Positions 6,301-12,097 of a stretch of 14,441 nt of DNA are shown here, one piece after another; positions within the stretch are counted from its first letter, which is position 1, and each line of letters starts with the position of its first letter. The notes under the pieces were generated by a model. It had not been told where the DNA came from, did not search any database, and worked only from the letters and a program-made list of their open reading frames with translations. The stretch comes from an uncultured Oscillospiraceae bacterium (GTDB taxonomy: Bacteria; Bacillota; Clostridia; Oscillospirales; Acutalibacteraceae). The DNA lies in the NCBI GenBank assembly GCA_900542375.1, contig UQNI01000050.1:1-14441 (forward strand), written 5' to 3'. The translations under genes and the position numbers were made by a program.

Positions 6301-7917
6301 ATGAAAGGAAAATGGAAAATACTCTCATTCATTATGGCAACCATTTTATGTGTTGCCATATTTGCAGGGTGCGGAACACAAGAGAATACTTCAAGTGCAT
6401 CGAATGAACCGGCTGTAAGTGGAGCAGCCGACACAACAAAACAAATTGATACGATGGTGATTGGTACTACAATGAAGATTACCTCCATTAGTCGAGAGAC
6501 ATATGATTTTGATGTATTGTCGGGTACATTGACACATATGGCGCTTGTAAAACAAGATGAAAATGGAGATTTAAAGCCGTTCATGGCTGAAAGCTTTGAA
6601 ACAAAGGATAATAAAACGTGGACATTTCAGTTGCGTAAAGGAGTGACTTGGCATGACGGAGAACCCGTTACAGCACAAGATGTGAAGTTTACAGCAGAAT
6701 TGCAGAATACGTTTCCGAATTATACAATTCGTGTTGTAGATGACCAAACGGTAGAGTTTGTATCAGAAACAGAAAATGCAAGATTACCGATTGATTTGGT
6801 TACATTCCGTATTCTTCCGGAACATATTTTTAAAGATGTAACAGATTTGGAAACATTTACAGATGAGAAATCAGCTATTGGTAATGGTCCTTATGAGTTT
6901 GTCAAATTTGATGAAAGTGCCGGAACTTTAGAATTTAAAGCTTATGAAAACTACATTGACGGAAAGCCAAATGTAGATAAAATTATCGTGAAATTATATG
7001 CAAATACAGATACATTATATATGGCTTTGGAAAAAGGCGAAATTGACATGGTTTATTTCTATGCCAACGGAATTGACGCAAACGAAGCAAAAAAATTGGA
7101 AAGTAATAAAGACATTACACTGCAAGTTGTTCCGGACACCGGCATTACTTTAATGTATTTTAATACTCAGGCTGAGCCCGTTAACAATGCAGATATCAGA
7201 AAAGGAATTGCATATGCCATTGATTACGAACAAATGGCTAAATTGTTTGGTACGGAATATGCAACCACAGGTAATTTTGGTATCATTCCAAAAGGCTCTT
7301 TTGGGTATATTGATACAGAGAAGCTAACAAGAGACATAGAAAAATCAAAACAGTATTTAGAACAGGCAGGGGCCAAAGATTCCAACCAAGACGGAATTTT
7401 GGAATACAACGGTAAAGATTTGGAATTAGAAATTTTAGTCAGAACCGATAAACCCACCTATGCCAGAATGGCAGAATTGATTACGGCTAATCTGAAAGAA
7501 GTTGGGATTCAAGTAGTTCAAAAATCAGTAGATACAGCACAGTTCAGAACCATTTCGGAACAAGAACGCGGTCATGTAGCCATGCTGACACGTGCTACAC
7601 CTTGGGGAATGGTTATGAAACAAGGTGCAGGTGTTCCTTATATGGATAGCCGTTCCAAAACAGGTATGGCAAATGTGAATGATTCTGCTTTTCAGGAGTT
7701 GGCTGATAAAATGGGAACGTCTAACAGTGACGAATACGCTGATTTAGTAGCGGATGTACAGCGTTATTATGCAGAAAATGTACCTGCAATTCCAATGTAT
7801 TGGGACCAATTTATACAAGCATACAACAGCGACTTTCATGATTTTACCGTTGACGGTACCTTTGGATTGTTAAATATGGATACATGGTATTCCATCACAA
7901 AAGAAGTAACAGAATAG
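6301..7917 (+). CDS. Substrate-binding lipoprotein, SBP family 5
   Basis: A 538-residue extracytoplasmic binding protein of the peptide/nickel (SBP_bac_5) family. Residues 1-24 are a lipoprotein signal peptide ending in FAGC, with Cys24 the lipidation site, followed by a Ser/Ala-rich linker (25-50). The mature domain shows the family pattern: LKPFMAESFE (91-100), WTFQLRKGVTWHDG (107-120) and EPVTAQDVKF (121-130), then GNGPYEF (194-200). Length is normal. It should be anchored outside the membrane and deliver the ligand to the two permeases. GGAGGAG (6289-6295) precedes the ATG at a good distance, and hairpins lie just before and after the gene, consistent with high expression. Family 5 members bind peptides, nickel chelates, sugars or opines, and I cannot decide among them. 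Confidence 0.92.
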   Translation: MKGKWKILSFIMATILCVAIFAGCGTQENTSSASNEPAVSGAADTTKQIDTMVIGTTMKITSISRETYDFDVLSGTLTHMALVKQDENGDLKPFMAESFETKDNKTWTFQLRKGVTWHDGEPVTAQDVKFTAELQNTFPNYTIRVVDDQTVEFVSETENARLPIDLVTFRILPEHIFKDVTDLETFTDEKSAIGNGPYEFVKFDESAGTLEFKAYENYIDGKPNVDKIIVKLYANTDTLYMALEKGEIDMVYFYANGIDANEAKKLESNKDITLQVVPDTGITLMYFNTQAEPVNNADIRKGIAYAIDYEQMAKLFGTEYATTGNFGIIPKGSFGYIDTEKLTRDIEKSKQYLEQAGAKDSNQDGILEYNGKDLELEILVRTDKPTYARMAELITANLKEVGIQVVQKSVDTAQFRTISEQERGHVAMLTRATPWGMVMKQGAGVPYMDSRSKTGMANVNDSAFQELADKMGTSNSDEYADLVADVQRYYAENVPAIPMYWDQFIQAYNSDFHDFTVDGTFGLLNMDTWYSITKEVTE

Positions 7918-7924
7918 AATGTTT

Positions 7925-7959
7925 GGGATGTGATACAGCGCAATTACTGTTCACATCCC
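7925..7959 (+). repeat. Intercistronic hairpin after the binding protein gene
   Basis: GGGATGTGA (7925-7933) pairs perfectly with TCACATCCC (7951-7959). Inside it, ACAG pairs with CTGT after a one-base bulge, giving about 13 bp with an 8-base loop. The following TTTATTTATT is only partly U-rich, so this is best read as a partial terminator or a 3' stabiliser. That would leave more binding protein mRNA than methyltransferase and permease mRNA. It also argues against starting the next gene at 7930. Confidence 0.72.
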
Positions 7960-7983
7960 TTTATTTATTGGGAGAATATAGGT

Positions 7984-8844
7984 ATGAAATCTAATATAGA
8001 AGTAATCTCTGATTTGCTTTCAGAGCAAATTGGTTGTACCCAAAAAGAGAGAATGGAGCAGTATTCTAAATGGAATATTTACTGGAATCATATCGCCAAA
8101 CACCAAAACGCAAATGAGAGTAATGGTATGACACAAAATATCATTTCTGTGTTAAATGCACAAGAAGAACAGTCAAAAGAGTGTGAAGTTTTGGAAATAG
8201 GATGCGGAACAGGAGCATACACATTAAATTTTGCTGCGAATTATAAACATGTTACCGCTGTGGATATGTCAGAACAAATGCTATGTGTGCTGAAACAGCG
8301 CGCAGAGGAAGATAAAATAACTAATATTACGTATCGTCAGTCTTTATTTGAAAATTTACCTGAAAATAAACAATATGATTTTGTCTTTGCGGCAATGTGT
8401 CCTGCTATTTGTGATTATGAAAGTCTGATGAAATTTGAACGTTTGTCTAAAAATCATTGTTGTTTGGTTTCGGTTGCCAAAAATTCATCTTCAAGCCTGA
8501 GAAGACAATTGAGAATGCAGCTTACCGACCAACCGCTGAAGGGATTATCACCGGATGTCATATATCAATTTCATTTGCTTTATGCATTGGGCAGATACCC
8601 CAATATACAATTTTTTCACTCTGTGTCCCATTCTGTGATACCACTGGAAGAAGCTATGGAACGATATCGGATTTATTTTGATATTTTTGGATACAACCAA
8701 CCCAAACATCGCGATATCATTTATACGTACTTATCAAAGAATTCCAAAAATGGAATGTGCACGGATGATATTACCTATCATACGGCGGTAATGAATTGGA
8801 AAACAGAACAACCTCGGAAAACTAAGGAGGGGAAGTTTTATTGA
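7984..8844 (+). CDS. Class I SAM-dependent methyltransferase in the importer operon
   Basis: A 286-residue cytoplasmic protein with no signal peptide. Motif I VLEIGCGTG (69-77) and the acidic ribose-binding position in TAVDMSEQML (Asp94) identify a Rossmann-fold SAM methyltransferase. YDFVFAAMCPAI (131-142) corresponds to motif II/post-II. The N-terminal helical part (1-65) and C-terminal part (175-286) would form the acceptor site; neither reveals the substrate. The frame is open to an ATG at 7930, but that lies in the hairpin; ATG 7984 has GGGAG (7970-7974) 9 bases upstream. Its stop overlaps the TTG start of the first permease (TTGA), so it is a true operon member. From general knowledge, related methyltransferases accompany nickel/peptide-type importers in clostridia and archaea with unknown role. 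It may methylate the imported ligand or a chelator. Confidence 0.86.
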   Translation: MKSNIEVISDLLSEQIGCTQKERMEQYSKWNIYWNHIAKHQNANESNGMTQNIISVLNAQEEQSKECEVLEIGCGTGAYTLNFAANYKHVTAVDMSEQMLCVLKQRAEEDKITNITYRQSLFENLPENKQYDFVFAAMCPAICDYESLMKFERLSKNHCCLVSVAKNSSSSLRRQLRMQLTDQPLKGLSPDVIYQFHLLYALGRYPNIQFFHSVSHSVIPLEEAMERYRIYFDIFGYNQPKHRDIIYTYLSKNSKNGMCTDDITYHTAVMNWKTEQPRKTKEGKFY

Positions 8845-9836
8845 TACGTTCCAGAAAACAAATCATACGTCGTATTATCAGCAGTTTGATTTGTTTATTT
8901 GTTGTAATTTTAATTAATTTTTTCCTTCCCAGAATTATGCCGGGCAATCCTGTATTGATGCTGACAGGTCAGGATGAGTCTTCTATGAGTGAAGAGAAAA
9001 TGAAGGAGTATGAAACCAAACTGGGGTTAGATAAACCGTTAGGGCAACAATTTGGCGATTATCTCCTTCATTTGATTCAAGGTGATTTGGGGTTTTCCTA
9101 TCATAATAATGACAGTGTCAGTAATTTATTGAAAAAGAGGATATCTTCTACGTTAATGATTGCAATTCCTGCATTAATATTATCGTCTCTTTTGGCTTTG
9201 GTACTAGGTACCATTATGGGTTACCGTAAAAATACAAAATTAGATAGTGGAATTACAACCGGTTTTATCGTTCTGGATGCGGTTCCGACTTTTTTATTAG
9301 CCATGATGTTGGTTACAGTGTTTAGTTTTCAACTGGATATTTTTCCTTTGGGAGGATTAACCTCTACCAATGCTTCATCCAACGGCTTTTTCTCCTTTTG
9401 GGACCGCGTTTGGCATTTAATTTTGCCTGTTTTAACCGTAACGCTGGTCTCCACTCCTAATAAATATTTGCTGGTACGCAATTCTGTTGCTGCAGCGAAA
9501 GAAGAGAAATATGTGATATATGCAAAGGCAAGAGGATTATCCACCAATCGTATTTGTTTTATTCATATTTTTAAAAATGTATGCCAATCATTCATTGCTA
9601 TGGTAGGATTAAATCTTGGTTTTTTAATTTCGGGCTCCATGATTACAGAAGTTATTTTTTCCATTCATGGCATGGGAAGCTTAATTTATGATGCAGCTGT
9701 CTTTCGCGATTATCCTACCCTACAAGGCTGTTTCTTTTTCATTGCTCTTTTAGTAATATTGGGAAACATATTAACAGACGTGATTTGTATTTTAGTTGAT
9801 CCTAGGCAAAGGTTTGGTGTAAACAATGAAACATAA
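8841..9836 (+). CDS. ABC importer permease 1 (DppB/NikB type)
   Basis: A 331-residue integral membrane protein with the BPD_transp_1 architecture: a TM helix at about 10-30, an extracytoplasmic region with PGNP and GLDKPLGQQFGDYL signatures (about 35-100), then about five further TM helices. The cytoplasmic EAA coupling loop that contacts an ATPase is recognisable around YVIYAKARGLSTNRICFIH (about 224-242). The C terminus has the family's VDPRQR. The start is TTG at 8841, overlapping the methyltransferase stop by 4 bases, with AAGGAGGGG (8824-8832) upstream. It forms the translocation path with permease 2. Confidence 0.92.
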   Translation: MIRSRKQIIRRIISSLICLFVVILINFFLPRIMPGNPVLMLTGQDESSMSEEKMKEYETKLGLDKPLGQQFGDYLLHLIQGDLGFSYHNNDSVSNLLKKRISSTLMIAIPALILSSLLALVLGTIMGYRKNTKLDSGITTGFIVLDAVPTFLLAMMLVTVFSFQLDIFPLGGLTSTNASSNGFFSFWDRVWHLILPVLTVTLVSTPNKYLLVRNSVAAAKEEKYVIYAKARGLSTNRICFIHIFKNVCQSFIAMVGLNLGFLISGSMITEVIFSIHGMGSLIYDAAVFRDYPTLQGCFFFIALLVILGNILTDVICILVDPRQRFGVNNET

Positions 9837-10674
9837 AAAATATTTGGTATGGATGACTCCTTCCGTTATCATAGGAGCGGTTATTATGCTTATATTTGCA
9901 TTGTTTTCCTTTTTTCCACAGTGGATTGCTCCATATTCTCCGAAAGACATGTTTGAACCTTGGGCACCTATGAGTGCTTCCCATTGGTTGGGAACCAATG
10001 ATATGGGATATGATATTTTATCAGAATTGATTTATGCGGCATCTACCACTATGCTTGTAGGAATTACCGCTTCGTTCATTTCACTGGCTGTAGGAGTACT
10101 GGTAGGAATTGCCGCAGGTTATTTTCAAGGATGGTTAGGAGAAGTGATAAATGGATTGATTCATATATTTTTGTTAATTCCCATGCTTCCCATGACGATT
10201 ATCTTGGCTGCATACCTGGGGGCAGGAGTTCAAAATGTGATTCTATCCATCTCTTTGTTGGGATGGTGTTCAACCGCAAGGGCGGTCAGAGCCAAAACCA
10301 AACAAGTAAAATGCGCTCCTTTTATTGAATCATTGCAAACATTGGGCGTACCCAAATGGCGTATTATGCTGAAACATATTTTGCCCAATGTATCAGATGT
10401 CATATGGGCAAAATATATTTTATCTGTGGGACAATGTATGCTTACAGAAGCTTCAGTAAGTTTTATGGGACTGGGAGATACCACTCATGTCACGTGGGGA
10501 GGCATGATTAATTTTGCTTTTAAGCGAGGAGGGTTTTCCAGGGGAATATTTAATTGGTATTTGCCTCCCGGGATTTGTATTTTATTATGCGTTATGGCGT
10601 TCTATTTACTGAATCGTTTTTTTGAGCACAGAGCGGATTTGGTAGATCGTTCTGCACAGAGTTATATGGATTAG
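9826..10674 (+). CDS. ABC importer permease 2 (DppC/NikC type)
   Basis: A 282-residue partner permease. It has an N-terminal TM helix (about 9-31), the C-subunit hallmark HWLGTNDMGYDILSELIYAA (about 53-72), further TM helices, and an EAA loop around FIESLQTLGVPKWRIMLKHI with PN following. FMGLG and W-G-M-I near residues 217-229 are typical. The start overlaps permease 1 by 11 bp, which suggests coupled translation; the ribosome binding site is poor (AAAGG upstream). This is the last gene of the operon, with a terminator 12 bp after its stop. Confidence 0.92.
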   Translation: MKHKKYLVWMTPSVIIGAVIMLIFALFSFFPQWIAPYSPKDMFEPWAPMSASHWLGTNDMGYDILSELIYAASTTMLVGITASFISLAVGVLVGIAAGYFQGWLGEVINGLIHIFLLIPMLPMTIILAAYLGAGVQNVILSISLLGWCSTARAVRAKTKQVKCAPFIESLQTLGVPKWRIMLKHILPNVSDVIWAKYILSVGQCMLTEASVSFMGLGDTTHVTWGGMINFAFKRGGFSRGIFNWYLPPGICILLCVMAFYLLNRFFEHRADLVDRSAQSYMD

Positions 10675-10686
10675 ACAAACATAAAG

Positions 10687-10718
10687 AAAACCGCCCTTAA
10701 ATGGATAGGGCGGTTTTT
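10687..10718 (+). terminator. Operon terminator, shared with the convergent XRE gene
   Basis: The 11-bp stem AAAACCGCCCT/AGGGCGGTTTT with a 9-base loop and T-run ends the importer operon. Read leftward it also has a U-rich tail and lies just past the stop of the XRE gene, so it is bidirectional between convergent genes. Confidence 0.93.
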
Positions 10719-10734
10719 CTATTTTGATTTTGAA

Positions 10735-11109
10735 CTAATTGTTTTTATTATTTTTTCGTTTTTTTCGATACTGTTCATTTTCATATAACATAATTACAAG
10801 TTTTGCAATTAAATCTTTATTTGTACAGGATAGATTATACAATGAATTTAATGGAAATACACCGGTTTCTGTTTTAAATCCTTGTTCAAAGTAGTGAAAA
10901 GGCAATCTCATTTGTGTCCTTCCCAATAGAAAATCTATACTAACGTCATATAAGTCGGCAAGAGCAACAAGAACAGAATATGAAGGCTGGCTGGAACCTG
11001 TTTCATAACTGGAAATAGCTGATTTTGTAACGTGAACTTTTTCTGCAACTTCATGCTGTTTCATGTCTTTTTCTTCTATCAGTGTTGACAAAATTTCATG
11101 TAATTCCAT
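10735..11109 (-). CDS. XRE-family HTH transcriptional regulator
   Basis: A 124-residue probable repressor. Residues about 4-62 are a Cro/CI-type HTH: LIEEKDMKQHEVAEKVHVTK (helix-turn-helix), recognition helix region SAISSYETGSSQPS, then LADLYDVSIDFLLGR, the usual end of this domain. The remaining 60 residues are a short, unassigned C-terminal part ending in a very basic KKRKNNKNN tail. AGGCGG, close to AGGAGG, lies 9 bases before the ATG. The gene is divergent from the SLOG/AbrB regulator gene, with 162 bp between them containing shared palindromes, so it probably represses itself and its neighbour. It is convergent with the importer operon and unlikely to be part of it. Confidence 0.9.
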   Translation of the reverse strand: MELHEILSTLIEEKDMKQHEVAEKVHVTKSAISSYETGSSQPSYSVLVALADLYDVSIDFLLGRTQMRLPFHYFEQGFKTETGVFPLNSLYNLSCTNKDLIAKLVIMLYENEQYRKKRKNNKNN

Positions 11110-11164
11110 ATTGATTCACCGCCTATCATTGTTAGGTTAATCATAACAGGTTCAAAATATTACT

Positions 11165-11198
11165 TACAGTTATTACAGTAATAGTATATTTTTTACAA
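11165..11198 (-). promoter_or_regulatory. Operator pair and weak promoter of the XRE gene
   Basis: TATTACAGTAATA (11171-11183) is a perfect 13-bp palindrome around one A. A second TACAGT half-site (11165-11170) lies 9 bp to its left. On the minus strand, TTGTAA (11193-11198) and TAATAA (11170-11175), 17 bp apart, form a weak promoter whose -10 is inside the palindrome, so a repressor bound here would block the XRE gene. Palindromes of this TTACTGTAA kind are typical XRE operators. Confidence 0.5.
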
Positions 11199-11207
11199 TA
11201 AATATGA

Positions 11208-11236
11208 TTGAAAATCCAGTGATAATAGATTATAAT
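11208..11236 (+). promoter_or_regulatory. Near-consensus sigma-A promoter of the SLOG/AbrB gene
   Basis: TTGAAA (11208-11213), a 17-bp spacer and TATAAT (11231-11236) form the best promoter in the window. Transcription would start near 11243, giving a leader of about 30 nt with AAAGGA (11257-11262) before the ATG at 11272. Confidence 0.82.
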
Positions 11237-11243
11237 TACTGTA
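11235..11243 (+). promoter_or_regulatory. Operator ATTACTGTA overlapping the promoter start site
   Basis: ATTACTGTA is the exact reverse complement of TACAGTAAT at 11174-11182, 61 bp to the left. It overlaps the last bases of the -10 and the predicted start site, so a protein bound here should repress transcription. With the sites near the XRE promoter it forms a shared divergent control region. Confidence 0.6.
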
Positions 11244-11271
11244 CATTCACGTATTGAAAGGATAGATTTCA

Positions 11272-11841
11272 ATGAAGGTGGCAATTATATCTTCCGCAAG
11301 CTTTCAAAAAATAAATTTTGCAAAATTAATACCTCAAAATACTACAAAAGTAATATCTTCAGTGCCGGAGCATTTAAATCAAAGTATTGTTCAATATGCA
11401 GATGTAAATCGAATTCGCTTTGTTACAAAAAATTTGGCTGAATGTGAAAATAAATGGCAAGCAATAGAACAATTCTGCGAGCAATGCGACCATATCATTG
11501 CATTATGGGATGGCCAGCCCGATATTGTAAAAGAAGTGATTGATTATGCTGTGGGGCATCATAAATCCATTTCCTTTTTTGAGCTGGACAGCTTATTGTA
11601 TACGGAAAAACTGGACAATCTTGGCAGGGTGATGCTTCCTTCTACTATCAGACAAAAATTAGGTAATCCTGATGAATTTTCTCTGGAATTAGAAGGTACT
11701 CGTATGATACTGCATCCGCTTGATAAAAAATGTGTATTTTGTTCACAAGTTGAACAGTTAAACCATATGGTCATTCATCATAAAAGTGTTTGTATTTGTG
11801 AATCTTGCTTACATGCAATCAGTCAGATCAGTCAAAAGTGA
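11272..11841 (+). CDS. Regulator with SLOG-like, AbrB/SpoVT and zinc-ribbon parts
   Basis: A 189-residue protein with an unusual order of parts. Residues 1-105 resemble the SLOG/YspA-like Rossmann fold: MKVAIISSASFQ start, TKVISSVPE where active members have a Gly-rich SGGAxGxD loop, and HIIALWDG (74-81) matching the conserved h-IAFWDG strand. The Gly loop is lost, so catalysis or canonical nucleotide binding is doubtful. Residues about 111-150 form a SpoVT/AbrB swapped-hairpin DNA-binding domain (KLDNLGRVMLPSTIRQKLG). Residues 152-180 carry CxxC...CxxC (Cys154, Cys157, Cys176, Cys179, extra Cys174), a zinc ribbon often seen after clostridial AbrB domains. It is probably a transcription factor with a ligand- or partner-sensing N terminus, controlled by the divergent XRE protein. 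The AbrB and ribbon calls are firm; the SLOG call rests on pattern recognition. Confidence 0.8.
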   Translation: MKVAIISSASFQKINFAKLIPQNTTKVISSVPEHLNQSIVQYADVNRIRFVTKNLAECENKWQAIEQFCEQCDHIIALWDGQPDIVKEVIDYAVGHHKSISFFELDSLLYTEKLDNLGRVMLPSTIRQKLGNPDEFSLELEGTRMILHPLDKKCVFCSQVEQLNHMVIHHKSVCICESCLHAISQISQK

Positions 11842-11853
11842 ATCAGACAGAAG

Positions 11854-11880
11854 AAAACGGCGTCTTTGGACGCCGTTTTT
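11854..11880 (+). terminator. Terminator after the SLOG/AbrB gene
   Basis: The 11-bp perfect stem AAAACGGCGTC/GACGCCGTTTT, with a TTTG loop and T-run, lies 12 bp past the stop codon. It separates this gene from metE, so metE has its own promoter. Confidence 0.94.
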
Positions 11881-11994
11881 ATTTTAATACAAATGACTGT
11901 AATTTTGTTCCTTTTGTGCTTGATATTTACATATTTAACAATACAAATGCCGATTATATTGTTATTTATATTAACATTGAATAATCAAAAAATA

Positions 11995-12021
11995 ATAACC
12001 ATAGTTTTATACTATGGTTAT
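11995..12021 (+). promoter_or_regulatory. MET-box-like palindrome upstream of metE
   Basis: A perfect 10-bp dyad, ATAACCATAG-N7-CTATGGTTAT. Its 17-bp core, CATAGTTTTATACTATG (12000-12016), differs from the MET-box of LysR-type MetR/MtaR regulators as I recall it from streptococci (TATAGTTTNAAACTATA) at only 3 of 16 fixed positions. The centre lies about 67 bp before the predicted metE start site, the normal place for a LysR recognition site. There is no T-run, so it is not a terminator. No LysR gene is in the window. Confidence 0.6.
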
Positions 12022-12062
12022 CTATCAAATATCAGTATTACTTTATCATAAAGTCTGCGTGT

Positions 12063-12088
12063 TATAATGAAAAAAATAACAGAAAGGA
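12063..12088 (+). promoter_or_regulatory. metE -10 box and ribosome binding site
   Basis: TATAAT (12063-12068) is perfect, but the -35 region (about 12040-12045, ACTTTA) is poor, as expected for an activator-dependent promoter. AGAAAGGA (12081-12088) lies 9 bases before the ATG. The leader would be only about 23 nt, too short for a SAM riboswitch or T-box, so control is probably at initiation. Confidence 0.6.
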
Positions 12089-12097
12089 CATAAAAAT

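Noticed and set aside
7930..7983. Upstream extension of the methyltransferase to ATG 7930
   Set aside because: The codons lie inside a strong hairpin; ATG 7984 has a proper ribosome binding site.
11995..12021. Reading the dyad before metE as a terminator or the leader as a riboswitch
   Set aside because: No T-run follows, and the predicted leader of about 23 nt cannot hold a SAM riboswitch or T-box.
11866..12051. Open frame of 61 codons on the plus strand after the SLOG/AbrB gene
   Set aside because: It starts inside the terminator stem, has no ribosome binding site and covers the MET-box-like dyad.
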